Shown: positions 7,751 to 16,474 of the stretch, one piece after another
How positions within the stretch are numbered: position 1 is the first letter of the stretch
Layout of the letters: every line of letters starts with the position of its first letter
Origin: an uncultured Prevotella sp.
GTDB taxonomy: Bacteria > Bacteroidota > Bacteroidia > Bacteroidales > Bacteroidaceae
NCBI GenBank assembly: GCA_900316565.1
Contig: ONDK01000034.1
Coordinates: 1 to 35,930 of the forward strand
Direction of reading: 5' to 3'
Length of the DNA: 35,930 nucleotides
Notes under the pieces: generated by a model
Seen by the model: the letters and a program-made list of their open reading frames with translations, nothing else
The model's database searches: none
Told to the model about the DNA's origin: nothing
Program-made: the position numbers and the translations under genes

Positions 7751-9700
7751 TTACTTCTTATAGTTTCTCACTTGAACCTTGATGTACTGATAGTTAAGCG
7801 GCTCCTTGAGCAACGTTGGAGGTACCTCCTCCTGACCAGGATACTGCCAGCATGCAACGTACATGTAGTTTTCGTCGTCACGCTTTGCCTCTCCATCCTC
7901 AGTCTGGGACTCCTCACGGAAATGTCCACCGCAGCTCTCATTACGCTCCAGCGCATCATAGGCAATAAGCTCACCCATGGTGATGAAGTCGCGAAGGTGG
8001 ATGGCCTTGTCGAGCTCGACATTGAGTCCCTCCTTGTCGCCAGGGATACGCACGTGCTCGTTGAATTCCTTACGGATGTCCTTCAACATGGCAAGAGCCT
8101 TCTTCAGACCAGCCTCGTTGCGGGCCATGCCAACGTAATCCCACATAATATGATAGAGCTTTTTGTGAATAGAGTCAACACTCTCGTCGCCCTTGATATT
8201 GTAGATGCGATCGATTTCGGCCTGAACACCCTTCTCGGCCTCCTCGAACTCCGGTGCGTTCGTATCGATGTGAGGCACCTGTATCTGGTCGGAGAGGTAG
8301 TTCTGCATTGTATAAGGGATGACGAAGTAACCGTCGGACAGACCCTGCATAAGGGCAGAAGCACCAAGACGGTTAGCACCGTGGTCGGAGAAGTTGCACT
8401 CACCGAGAGCAAACAGACCCTTGATGGATGTCTGGAGCTCGTAGTCGACCCACAGACCACCCATCGTATAGTGGATAGCCGGGAAGATCATCATCGGGTT
8501 CTCGTGCGGGTCTACGTCGGTAATCTCCTGATACATATCGAAGAGGTTGCCATAACGCTCGTCAACACGCTTGCGGCCAAGACGCTGGAAAGCCTCGGAG
8601 AAGTCGAGGAACACGGCCAGACCGGTGTTGTTAACACCATAGCCGGCATCGGTGCGCTCCTTTGCTGCACGGGAAGCGACATCACGCGGAACGAGGTTTC
8701 CGAATGCAGGATAACGACGCTCCAGATAGTAGTCGCGGTCTTCCTCCGGAATGTCGCGTCCCTGTATCTCACCACGCTGCAGTTTTTTAGCATCCTCGAG
8801 GTTCTTCGGTACCCATATGCGGCCATCGTTACGAAGAGACTCTGACATAAGGGTCAGCTTCGACTGCTTGTCGCCATGGACAGGAATACAAGTCGGGTGG
8901 ATCTGGACGAAACATGGGTTTGCGAAGTAAGCGCCCTTACGGTAAGCCTGGACGGCTGCCGTACAGTTACAACCCATGGCATTGGTAGAAAGGAAATAGG
9001 TGTTACCGTATCCGCCGGTGGCAAGGCAGACAGCGTGAGCGCCATAACGCTCCAGCTTGCCGGTAACGAGGTTCTTTGCGATGACACCACGGCAACGGCC
9101 GTCGATAATCACGATGTCCTCAATCTCGGTGCGGGTGTGAAGCTCCACGGTGCCGTTGTTGACCTCCTTCATAAGAGAGGAGTAGGCACCGAGCAGAAGC
9201 TGCTGACCGGTCTGTCCCTTAGCGTAGAACGTACGGCAGACCTGCACGCCACCGAAGGAACGGTTGGCAAGCATGCCGCCATATTCACGGGCGAAAGGAA
9301 CGCCCTGGGCCACACACTGGTCGATAATGTTTGCCGACACCTCCGCAAGACGATAGACGTTGGCCTCACGTGCACGGTAGTCACCGCCCTTGATAGTATC
9401 GTAGAACAGGCGGTAAACGGAGTCGCCGTCGTTCTGGTAGTTCTTTGCAGCGTTGATACCTCCCTGCGCAGCGATAGAGTGTGCACGGCGCGGAGAGTCC
9501 TGAATGCAGAAATTGATGACGTGGAAGCCCATCTCGCCAAGAGAAGCGGCTGCAGAGGCACCAGCCAGACCCGTACCAACGACGATGATGTCGAGCTTAC
9601 GTTTGTTGGCAGGGTTTACAAGTTTCTGATGAGCCTTATAGTTGGTCCATTTTTCGGCCAGAGGGCCTTCAGGAATTCTTGAATCTATTTGATTAGCCAT
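7751..9700 (-). CDS. frdA: Fumarate reductase/succinate dehydrogenase flavoprotein subunit
   Basis: The catalytic subunit (649 residues) interconverting fumarate and succinate on covalently bound FAD. Visible motifs: the Rossmann [15 protein letters not shown] from residue 42; His74 in [11 protein letters not shown], the expected covalent 8-alpha-FAD histidine; [11 protein letters not shown]; and the active-site Arg in [15 protein letters not shown]. The frame is open 30 codons further upstream, but I start at the internal ATG ([13 protein letters not shown]) because that is where family homology begins; the extra residues (MPAPEELL...) look like translated leader. It sits between frdC (130 bp upstream) and frdB and is organised as the B-type complex without a FrdD subunit. 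Confidence 0.95.
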   Translation of the reverse strand: MANQIDSRIPEGPLAEKWTNYKAHQKLVNPANKRKLDIIVVGTGLAGASAAASLGEMGFHVINFCIQDSPRRAHSIAAQGGINAAKNYQNDGDSVYRLFYDTIKGGDYRAREANVYRLAEVSANIIDQCVAQGVPFAREYGGMLANRSFGGVQVCRTFYAKGQTGQQLLLGAYSSLMKEVNNGTVELHTRTEIEDIVIIDGRCRGVIAKNLVTGKLERYGAHAVCLATGGYGNTYFLSTNAMGCNCTAAVQAYRKGAYFANPCFVQIHPTCIPVHGDKQSKLTLMSESLRNDGRIWVPKNLEDAKKLQRGEIQGRDIPEEDRDYYLERRYPAFGNLVPRDVASRAAKERTDAGYGVNNTGLAVFLDFSEAFQRLGRKRVDERYGNLFDMYQEITDVDPHENPMMIFPAIHYTMGGLWVDYELQTSIKGLFALGECNFSDHGANRLGASALMQGLSDGYFVIPYTMQNYLSDQIQVPHIDTNAPEFEEAEKGVQAEIDRIYNIKGDESVDSIHKKLYHIMWDYVGMARNEAGLKKALAMLKDIRKEFNEHVRIPGDKEGLNVELDKAIHLRDFITMGELIAYDALERNESCGGHFREESQTEDGEAKRDDENYMYVACWQYPGQEEVPPTLLKEPLNYQYIKVQVRNYKK

Positions 9701-9830
9701 AATCTTTTCTAAAGTTATAAGTTTGTGAGTTTTCTTTGTTTCTCCGTACTTCTCAGCCTTCACCGGTAATAATTCTTCCGGTGCCGGCATTACTTCCGGA
9801 CTGCAAAAACTCTATTTTCCGTTTTCAGTG

Positions 9831-10511
9831 TTAAGCACAATAGCTTGGAGCGAAGCCCAGCCAGAATGAAAGCACGAGGAAGGCGAAGACACCCATCAGG
9901 ATGGTAACGTATACGATACCGATAACCTGCCAGCGCTTGAGCCATATCTTTCCGCTCCAACCCAGTGTCTGCATTGCACTCCAGAAACCGTGAGAGAGGT
10001 GGAACCAAATAGCGCACATCCAGATGAGGTAAAGGATAGAGAAGACAGGATTAGAGAAAGTGTCCTGAATCCATGCGAAGCCGTCTGCCGGATCATGAGC
10101 TACTTCCACGTTTGCCAGCTCTGCAAACATCATGTGTCCCCAGAAGTTGTAAAGGTGCAGTACCAGTCCGAGAAGGATGATGATGCCGAGTACGAGCATG
10201 TTCTGAGAAGCCCATGACACCTCGGGGCGTCTGTCTGTAACGGCATAGCGTTCTGTGCCACGTGCGCGACGGTTCTGTGCCGTAAGAATGAACGCATAAA
10301 CGATATGGCAGCAGGCGAGGAATGCCAAGCCCAGCGTACCAACGACTGCGTACCAATTAGAACCCAGGAACTCACACACTGTGTTGTATGCATCGCCGGA
10401 GAAGAAAGCGGCTACATTCATGCAACAGTGGAAGGTCAGGAATAGAATAAGGCAGACACCAGTTACTGACATCACTACCTTTCTACCAATAGGTGAATTG
10501 ATTAACCACAT
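9831..10511 (-). CDS. frdC: Fumarate reductase/succinate dehydrogenase cytochrome b subunit (B-type)
   Basis: A 226-residue membrane anchor with five hydrophobic helices (about 12-35, 52-78, 101-122, 153-175 and 194-220). Histidines within or near helices (His28, His69, His119, His126, His171, His174) fit the dihaem arrangement of single-subunit B-type anchors, as in Wolinella and Bacteroides. It exchanges electrons with menaquinone and tethers FrdAB. It is the first gene of the operon, with a good promoter and a leader of about 100 nt. Which His are axial ligands needs an alignment. Confidence 0.93.
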   Translation of the reverse strand: MWLINSPIGRKVVMSVTGVCLILFLTFHCCMNVAAFFSGDAYNTVCEFLGSNWYAVVGTLGLAFLACCHIVYAFILTAQNRRARGTERYAVTDRRPEVSWASQNMLVLGIIILLGLVLHLYNFWGHMMFAELANVEVAHDPADGFAWIQDTFSNPVFSILYLIWMCAIWFHLSHGFWSAMQTLGWSGKIWLKRWQVIGIVYVTILMGVFAFLVLSFWLGFAPSYCA

Positions 10512-10618
10512 AAATTGTTGAATTTTTATTAATGATAATTTGTTAGAATTTTCGTATAAACATTTTATTTTACCTTTGAATAGTTGACAACAATACTTAA
10601 TAATAGGTATTGACGACG

Positions 10619-10649
10619 CAAAATTAATACAATAAAATGATAAAACAAA
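10619..10649 (-). promoter_or_regulatory. Promoter of frdCAB
   Basis: The minus strand has TTTG (10646-10649), a 19-nt spacer, and taattttg (10619-10626). This is an excellent match to the Bacteroidota -33/-7 pair. It faces away from the mnmG promoter 60 bp to the right. Confidence 0.75.
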
Positions 10650-10682
10650 GTGTTTGCTTATAAAAAATACAAAAAATTACAC

Positions 10683-10690
10683 TAACTTTG
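10683..10690 (+). promoter_or_regulatory. -7 box of the mnmG promoter
   Basis: taactttg (10683-10690) fits TAnnTTTG, 26 nt before the mnmG ATG. The closest upstream TTTG is 26 nt away, longer than usual, so the -33 part is weak. Confidence 0.6.
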
Positions 10691-10716
10691 CGCCCGACTA
10701 ATTTATTGGATAAATA

Positions 10717-12594
10717 ATGAATTTCAATTACGATGTTCTTGTAATAGGCGGCGGACACGCCGGATGTGAGGCCGCAACGGCCTCTGCAAATATTGGAGCC
10801 AGGACATGTCTCATCACCATGGACATGAATAAAATCGGACAGATGAGTTGTAACCCTGCTGTCGGCGGAATAGCCAAGGGGCAGATAGTCCGTGAGATTG
10901 ATGCCCTCGGAGGACAGATGGGAATGGTAACGGACGCCACGGCGATACAGTTCCGCATGCTGAACCGCTCCAAGGGGCCTGCAGTATGGAGCCCACGTGC
11001 GCAGTGCGACCGCGGAAAGTTCATCTGGCAGTGGCGCACTGTCCTCGACCACACGCCGAACCTTGACATCTTCCAGGACCAGGCCGACGAGCTTCTTGTC
11101 GACGAGAAGACCAAGAGTGTCATCGGCGTGAGGACCATCTGGGGCGTAGAGTTCCGCGCAAAAGCCGTCGTAGTTACTGCGGGAACCTTCCTCAACGGAC
11201 TCATGCACATAGGAAACCGAAAGGTGGAGGGCGGACGCTGCGCCGAGCCTGCAGTACATCATTTCTCAGAAAGCATCACACGATGGGGCATCCGCACGGG
11301 GAGAATGAAGACAGGTACGCCTGTGAGAATTGACAAACGCACGGTGCATTTCGAGGATATGGAGGAGCAGCCGGGCGAGAACGACTACCATCAGTTCTCC
11401 TTCTTCGGCCCACACCGCTCACTTCCTCAGCTTCCCTGCTGGACATGCAGCACCAATGAGGAGGTTCACGAGATACTTCGCGCCGACTTAAAGAACTCTC
11501 CTCTCTTCAACGGACAGATACAAAGCACCGGACCACGGTACTGTCCGTCGATAGAAACGAAGCTTGTTACGTTCCCGAACAAGGACAGCCATCCTCTCTT
11601 CCTCGAACCCGAAGGTACCGACACGAACGAGATGTACCTCAACGGCTTCTCTTCCTCCATGCCATGGGAGACGCAGCTGAAGGCCATCCATAAGATACCC
11701 GCACTCCGCGATGCCAAAATCTACCGTCCTGGATATGCCATAGAATATGATTACTTCGACCCAACACAACTGAAGCACTCGTTGGAATCGAAGGTAATAA
11801 AGGGCCTTTTCCTTGCCGGACAAGTCAACGGCACCACAGGCTATGAGGAAGCTGGAGGACAGGGAACGGCAGCTGGTATTAACGCAGCATTGCTTTGCGG
11901 AGGCAGTGAGCCCTTTATCATGCACCGCGACGAGAGCTATATCGGCGTACTCATCGACGATCTGACGACCAAAGGCGTCGACGAGCCATACCGTATGTTC
12001 ACATCTCGCGCTGAATATCGTATTCTCCTGCGTCAGGACGATGCGGACGCCAGACTTACGGAGAAGTCCTACAAGCTTGGTTTGGCAACACGGGAGCGCT
12101 ACGACTGGTGGATACAGAAAAAACAACAAATCGATAAAATCGTAGAGTTCTGCAAGAATACACCGGTGAAGCCGGCAACAATAAACGGCTTTCTTGAGAG
12201 CATCGGCACCTCATCTATCAAAGGAACGGTGAAGGTTTCCGACCTCATTGCCCGTCCACAGGTAAACTTCAAGAACCTCTCTGAGCAGCTACCGGAGTTG
12301 AAGGAAATTCTGAATTCATCGGAAAATCGTCGCGATGAGATCGCCGAGGGTGCAGAGATAAAAATGAAGTATAAAGGATACATCGACCGTGAGCGAGTCT
12401 TTGCAGATAAGATGCACCGCTTGGAGAATATAAAGATAAAAGGCATCTTCAACTACTCCGAGATTCATGACCTCTCAACGGAATGCCGGCAGAAGCTAGA
12501 ACGCATACAACCCGAAACCATCGCACAAGCTTCACGTATTCCCGGAGTTTCTCCTAGTGATATAAACGTGCTATTAGTGCTTATGGGCAGATAA
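10717..12594 (+). CDS. mnmG: tRNA uridine-5-carboxymethylaminomethyl modification enzyme MnmG (GidA)
   Basis: An FAD- and NADH-dependent enzyme that, with MnmE, modifies U34 in the wobble position of several tRNAs, in the cytoplasm. The N-terminal dinucleotide motif GGGHAG (11-16) is followed by the family signature ATASANIGART, CNPAVGGIAKGQIVREIDALGG and the RMLNRSKGPAVWSPRAQ stretch. FLAGQVNGTTGYEEAAGQG-type residues occur at about 368-386, and the C-terminal helical domain ends SRIPGVSPSDINVLL. Its 625 residues are of standard length. It starts a plus-strand run and is divergent from frdC. MnmE is not in the window. Confidence 0.97.
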   Translation: MNFNYDVLVIGGGHAGCEAATASANIGARTCLITMDMNKIGQMSCNPAVGGIAKGQIVREIDALGGQMGMVTDATAIQFRMLNRSKGPAVWSPRAQCDRGKFIWQWRTVLDHTPNLDIFQDQADELLVDEKTKSVIGVRTIWGVEFRAKAVVVTAGTFLNGLMHIGNRKVEGGRCAEPAVHHFSESITRWGIRTGRMKTGTPVRIDKRTVHFEDMEEQPGENDYHQFSFFGPHRSLPQLPCWTCSTNEEVHEILRADLKNSPLFNGQIQSTGPRYCPSIETKLVTFPNKDSHPLFLEPEGTDTNEMYLNGFSSSMPWETQLKAIHKIPALRDAKIYRPGYAIEYDYFDPTQLKHSLESKVIKGLFLAGQVNGTTGYEEAGGQGTAAGINAALLCGGSEPFIMHRDESYIGVLIDDLTTKGVDEPYRMFTSRAEYRILLRQDDADARLTEKSYKLGLATRERYDWWIQKKQQIDKIVEFCKNTPVKPATINGFLESIGTSSIKGTVKVSDLIARPQVNFKNLSEQLPELKEILNSSENRRDEIAEGAEIKMKYKGYIDRERVFADKMHRLENIKIKGIFNYSEIHDLSTECRQKLERIQPETIAQASRIPGVSPSDINVLLVLMGR

Positions 12595-12693
12595 TGTCAG
12601 CAGACAACGATTACGACTGTTCGCCTATCCCCCACCCTTCTTCGGGATTGGGATTTGACGGAACAGAACAAATGTACTAATCAGATTACTAAA

Positions 12694-13152
12694 ATGAAAT
12701 ATCTCTTTTCAACGATTATTTTAATGTCGACAGGTTTAAGTGCTATGGCGCAAAAGAGTGGAATCATCATAGACAACACCACGGATATTCCTATTCGTGA
12801 AGTCAAACTCTATACCAACAGAAGAAGTGTAGCTGAGACCGACTGGAAGGGAGAATTTCATATTGACGGAGAATTCACAAGCGTAACGATAGTCCATCCT
12901 AATTATTTAAGCAGAACGATGAATCTGTATGATATGACAGATACAATCCGGTTAATTCCCAAGTACCACACTATGGACGAAGTCGTTATCTACGGCAACG
13001 CGCCAAAGCCTTTCAACCCAAAACCGATGTTAGAAGAATTCAAAAGCTACCCGAAACCATCGGGGCATGATTTCCTCTCGATATTCTACAAGCATCGAGG
13101 GCTTACTAAAAAAGAAAAGAAGAAACACGATGAGATAATAAACAGTTATTAG
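12694..13152 (+). CDS. Small exported protein with carboxypeptidase-regulatory-like (beta-sandwich) domain
   Basis: 152 residues. I start at ATG 12694 because it gives a clean signal peptide (MKYLFSTIILMSTGLSAMA) cut before Gln20; the frame stays open 39 nt upstream but without signal character. The mature part (GIIIDNTTDIPIREVKLYTN, then WKGEFHID, then VTIVHPNYLSRTM) has the layout of the transthyretin-like domains that Bacteroidota place at the start of TonB-dependent receptors and surface proteins, here without a receptor. MDEVVIYGN resembles the usual end of such a domain. The C-terminal tail is Lys-rich. It lies 99 bp after mnmG; function unknown. Confidence 0.75.
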   Translation: MKYLFSTIILMSTGLSAMAQKSGIIIDNTTDIPIREVKLYTNRRSVAETDWKGEFHIDGEFTSVTIVHPNYLSRTMNLYDMTDTIRLIPKYHTMDEVVIYGNAPKPFNPKPMLEEFKSYPKPSGHDFLSIFYKHRGLTKKEKKKHDEIINSY

Positions 13153-13180
13153 GGCTTAGAGCGTCCGTGGGACAGATTCA

Positions 13181-13196
13181 AGTTTCACGTGAAACA
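13181..13196. promoter_or_regulatory. parS site 1 (ParB-binding centromere site)
   Basis: agtttcacgtgaaaca matches the widely conserved parS consensus tGTTTCACGTGAAACa at 15 of 16 positions, including the full 14-bp palindrome gtttcacgtgaaac. It is intergenic, 28 bp after the small exported protein gene and 80 bp before apt. Confidence 0.85.
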
Positions 13197-13275
13197 AACT
13201 TTTTGTAAACGTATGATATAGAAACATTTATAAACTCACTAAAGTAAAACTTCAATAACGTAAAACGATAAAACA

Positions 13276-13809
13276 ATGAACAAGCAATTGCTTTTGGACA
13301 ATCTGCGTTGCATTCCGGATTGGCCAATTAAAGGAGTAAACTTCAGGGACATCACCACCCTATTCAAAAATGCCGAGTGCCTTAAAGAGATTGCCGACAC
13401 GATGGTCGACATGTATAAGGACAAAGGCATAACGAAGATCGTAGGCATTGAAAGCCGTGGCTTCGTAATGTCATCAGCTGTAGCCATAAGATTAGGTGCA
13501 GGAGTGGTGCTGTGCCGCAAACCTGGCAAGCTCCCCTGCGCTACCGTTCAGCAGAGCTACGCCAAGGAATACGGCATGGACACGATAGAGATACATGCCG
13601 ACGCCATCAACGACAAGGACGTTATCCTTCTTCATGACGACCTCCTCGCCACAGGCGGCACCATGGAAGCAGCATGCAAACTCGTTAAGAAGTTCCATCC
13701 TAAAAAGATCTACTGCAACTTCATCATAGAGCTCGATAGCGAGTTCCCGAAAGCCAGGAAGGCTTTCGAGGACGAAGGCATAGAGGTTACATCCCTCTTG
13801 CAGTTCTGA
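13276..13809 (+). CDS. apt: Adenine phosphoribosyltransferase
   Basis: Salvages adenine plus PRPP to AMP and pyrophosphate in the cytoplasm. Its 177 residues match the usual length. The PRPP-binding signature VILLHDDLLATGGT (116-128) is intact, and GIESRGFVMSSAVA (57-70) and RKPGKLP (81-87) are the family hallmarks. No good TAnnTTTG box lies in the 123 bp upstream, so it may be read from mnmG or use an unrecognised promoter. Both flanks carry a parS site, and a terminator follows. Confidence 0.96.
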   Translation: MNKQLLLDNLRCIPDWPIKGVNFRDITTLFKNAECLKEIADTMVDMYKDKGITKIVGIESRGFVMSSAVAIRLGAGVVLCRKPGKLPCATVQQSYAKEYGMDTIEIHADAINDKDVILLHDDLLATGGTMEAACKLVKKFHPKKIYCNFIIELDSEFPKARKAFEDEGIEVTSLLQF

Positions 13810-13820
13810 CATAATTGAAG

Positions 13821-13868
13821 AGCCCCCACCAGAGCACCATCAACGGCGTGTCTTGGCGGGGGTTCTTT
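13821..13868 (+). terminator. Rho-independent terminator after apt
   Basis: agcccccaccaga (from 13821) pairs with tcttggcgggggtt (13851-13864) with a few mismatches and wobbles. It is followed by cttt. It begins 11 nt after the apt stop. Confidence 0.65.
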
Positions 13869-13874
13869 AGTTAA

Positions 13875-13890
13875 CGTTTCACGTGAAACT
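13875..13890. promoter_or_regulatory. parS site 2 (ParB-binding centromere site)
   Basis: cgtttcacgtgaaact carries the intact 14-bp parS palindrome (13876-13889), 14 of 16 to the consensus. It lies between the apt terminator and uvrC, 694 bp from site 1. Confidence 0.82.
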
Positions 13891-13929
13891 TTAACTATCA
13901 AATCACCTATAAACAAAGGAGTTAGGAGA

Positions 13930-15810
13930 ATGACTAAAGAAGAAAACGAACAGAGGCTGGCCTATCTGAAGAATATTGTACTGAACCTGCCCCACAAGCC
14001 TGGGACTTACCAGTACTACGACAAGAAGAGAGAGCCAGGAGCAGAAGCACCCGACCAGAGCCATATTATATATGTAGGAAAGGCTAAGGACTTGAAGAAC
14101 CGCGTATCGTCCTATTTCCATAAAGAAGTAGACCGCTTCAAGACAAAGGTGCTCGTATCCAAAATACAGGACATCTCCTACTCCGTAGTAAACTCCGAGG
14201 AGGATGCCCTCCTCATCGAGAACCAACTCATAAAGCAGTACAAGCCTAAATACAACGTACTGCTTAAGGACGGCAAGACATACCCAAGCATCTGCGTTAC
14301 CAAGGAGCATTATCCGCGTATCTTCAAGACAAGAAACATTAACAAGCGTTTCGGAACATTCTATGGCCCCTACAGCCATATCAGTTCGATGTACGCCATA
14401 CTGGACATAATAAAGAAGGTATATAAGCCACGAACATGCCGTCTTCCCCTCACACAGGAGCGGATAGCAAGAGGCGAGTTCAAGCCTTGTCTGGAATACC
14501 ATATCCATAACTGTGGAGGACCGTGCATAGACCGTCAGAGCTACGACGATTACCAGGAAAACATCCGTCAGGCCCGTGAGATTCTGAAGGGTAACACACG
14601 CGATGTAGAGGACTACCTGCGCAAAAAGATGAACGACTACGCCGAGAAACTGCAGTTTGAGAAGGCTGAGGAATGCAAGCAAAGGATAATAGCCCTTGAC
14701 AATTTCGCGGCGAAGAGCGAGATTGTCAGCCATACCATCACCGACGTCGACGTCTTTACCATCGTCGATGACGACCAGAAAAAGAACGCTTACATCAACT
14801 ATATCCACGTCAAAAACGGCGCCATCAACCAGAGCTTCACATACGAATACAAGCGTAAGTTGGATGAGTCGGACGAGGAACTGCTCAACGAAGCCATACC
14901 GGAGATACGCGAGCGTTTCGGCAGTACTGCAAAAGAGATTATCGTTCCATTCCCATTGGACTTCAAGATAAAGGATGCTGAGTTCTTCATTCCGCAACGC
15001 GGAGATAAGCACCACCTATTAGAGCTCTCCGAGATGAACGCCAAACAGTATAAATTCGACCGTCTGAAGCAGGCAGAGAAGCTCAATCCCGAGCAGAAAC
15101 AGACCCGGCTGATGAAGGAGCTCCAGGACAAACTGAAACTCCCGAAAATGCCTTATCAGATAGAATGTTTCGATAACTCAAACATCTCAGGCACCGATGC
15201 GGTGGCTGGCTGCATAGTATATAAAGGCATGAAGCCGTCGAGAAAAGACTATCGGAAATATAATATCAAGACCGTTGTAGGACCTGACGACTACGCCTCC
15301 ATGCAAGAGGTCGTACGAAGGCGTTACAGCCGTATGATGGAGGAGAACACTCCCCTCCCCGACCTCATCATAACAGATGGTGGAAAAGGTCAGATGGACG
15401 TCGTTCGGGAGGTTGTTGTCGACGAACTCCACCTGGACATTCCTATCGCCGGACTGGCAAAAGACGACCGACACCGCACCAACGAACTATTGTATGGGTT
15501 CCCACCAGTAGTAGTCGGCCTGAAAACAGACAGCGAACTGTTCCACGTCCTCACCCAGATACAGGATGAGGTGCACCGGTATGCCATAACCTTCCACCGT
15601 GATAAGAGGTCCAAGCATCAGCTACACAGCGAGTTAGACGACATTAAAGGCATAGGTCCCAAGACAAAAGACTTGCTTCTTAAAAAACTGAGAAGCGTAA
15701 AAAACATCAAACAGTCTGATAGAGAAGCACTTGCAGAGATTATCGGACCATCGAAAGCACAAATCGTATGGCAGCATTTCCACAAAGAAGCCACAGAGGA
15801 AAGCAAATAA
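13930..15810 (+). CDS. uvrC: Excinuclease ABC subunit C
   Basis: The dual-incision nuclease of nucleotide excision repair; it nicks both sides of a lesion marked by UvrAB. Domains in order: N-terminal GIY-YIG nuclease (GTYQYYD at 25; HIIYVGKAKDLKNRVSSYF about 45-63); a four-cysteine cluster Cys170, Cys187, Cys195, Cys199 that corresponds in order to the Fe-S ligands reported in UvrC; a UVR motif (EKLQFEKAEECKQRI, about 237); the RNase H-like nuclease (ECFDNSNISGTDAVAG, TDGGKGQ); and a C-terminal helix-hairpin-helix (IKGIGPKTKDLLLKKL). 626 residues. A purine-rich aaggagttaggaga precedes the ATG, unusual for this phylum. Confidence 0.97.
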   Translation: MTKEENEQRLAYLKNIVLNLPHKPGTYQYYDKKREPGAEAPDQSHIIYVGKAKDLKNRVSSYFHKEVDRFKTKVLVSKIQDISYSVVNSEEDALLIENQLIKQYKPKYNVLLKDGKTYPSICVTKEHYPRIFKTRNINKRFGTFYGPYSHISSMYAILDIIKKVYKPRTCRLPLTQERIARGEFKPCLEYHIHNCGGPCIDRQSYDDYQENIRQAREILKGNTRDVEDYLRKKMNDYAEKLQFEKAEECKQRIIALDNFAAKSEIVSHTITDVDVFTIVDDDQKKNAYINYIHVKNGAINQSFTYEYKRKLDESDEELLNEAIPEIRERFGSTAKEIIVPFPLDFKIKDAEFFIPQRGDKHHLLELSEMNAKQYKFDRLKQAEKLNPEQKQTRLMKELQDKLKLPKMPYQIECFDNSNISGTDAVAGCIVYKGMKPSRKDYRKYNIKTVVGPDDYASMQEVVRRRYSRMMEENTPLPDLIITDGGKGQMDVVREVVVDELHLDIPIAGLAKDDRHRTNELLYGFPPVVVGLKTDSELFHVLTQIQDEVHRYAITFHRDKRSKHQLHSELDDIKGIGPKTKDLLLKKLRSVKNIKQSDREALAEIIGPSKAQIVWQHFHKEATEESK

Positions 15811-16082
15811 ATCAAGTTCTAAAAGTATAACAATACCATTAAAGGAACTCACTTTTCCAGGGGCTAAAAAAGCTTGCTGGGTGTGGTCCTCGTGGCCGTC
15901 AGCACACCAATTGTCGCATTGCATCAGATATGGTACTAAATAATTCATAACGGACGGCCACAAGGGATGCACCTGCAAAAGGATGTCAAAGTAGAGCATT
16001 GCTAATATTTACACCTTAAATTTATCCACATAAAAACATCAAAAATGTTTACACCAAAATAGGTGTAGTACACTTGCATTGT

Positions 16083-16181
16083 AAGTGTACGGAAAATACA
16101 TCGTAAATGTGCCCCTTTTACAAAAAAGTATACGGAAAATAGAACGCAAGTGTACGGAAAAACGCAAGTGTACGGAAAATG
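16083..16181. repeat. Four copies of a 16-bp motif aaGTrTACGGAAAAta
   Basis: Copies start at 16083, 16126, 16148 and 16166. The last two are 18 bp apart and share the preceding cgc. The first copy also pairs with an inverted half-copy (gtacactt, 16068-16075). Plausible roles are protein-binding sites or a dispersed intergenic repeat. Confidence 0.65.
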
Positions 16182-16417
16182 CAAGCCACTGAACTACAGC
16201 GGATTACAAATGTAATTTCAAAAAACATGAATTTGAAATATATTTACATATATTCCATACTAAATACCCCACTATAATTGGTACTGATGAAAGTACAGAG
16301 AGTTGAACACAACCAATAGAACCCCCGAAGCAGCAAGTATAGAAACGGGATTAACGAAAAAGAAACGAAAATAAATAAAGTATTTCATTAGGCGGGAAAT
16401 AAAATTAATCCTAATAC

Positions 16418-16448
16418 TTGCAATTGCGGAAAAGAAAAGCTAAATTTG
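16418..16448 (+). promoter_or_regulatory. Promoter of dtd
   Basis: TTG at 16418-16420, a 20-nt spacer, and taaatttg (16441-16448). This is a good Bacteroidota promoter, 26 nt before the dtd ATG. Confidence 0.65.
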
Positions 16449-16474
16449 CAAAGGAATAAAACGGATAGAAAGAA

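Larger units (their letters stand above)
15811..16474. other. 660-bp AT-rich non-coding region with DnaA box and motif cluster (possible origin-type region)
   Basis: No credible gene is present. A perfect DnaA box ttatccaca is at 16022-16030, flanked by two tttacacc words (16008-16015, 16048-16055). Small hairpins lie at 16051-16066 (acacc/ggtgt), 16068-16090 (gtacactt/aagtgtac) and 16203-16216 (attaca/tgtaat). Four copies of aagtgtacggaaaa-type motifs follow. With two parS sites only 2-3 kb away this composition would suit a replication origin or a chromosome-organisation element. Only one good DnaA box is seen, so this stays a hypothesis. Confidence 0.35.

Noticed and set aside
7706-8845. 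Long plus-strand open frame (379 codons) opposite frdA
   Set aside because: An antisense shadow of a strongly conserved gene, produced by codon bias; no family resemblance.
9701-9790. 30-codon upstream extension of frdA
   Set aside because: The extra residues lack resemblance to the family N-terminus; conserved sequence begins at the internal ATG.
12627-12654. Terminator after mnmG (atccc...gggat hairpin)
   Set aside because: The stem has a large internal mismatch and no T-run; too weak to call.
15634-15999. Minus-strand open frame spanning the uvrC end and adjacent non-coding DNA
   Set aside because: Half of it is antisense to uvrC, and the remainder (CDNWCADGHEDH stretch) matches no family I know; no promoter box upstream. 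Possibly a gene remnant, but not supportable.
16002-16184. 60-codon frame with repeated FPYTCV
   Set aside because: It is merely the translation of the aagtgtacggaaaa repeats on the opposite strand.
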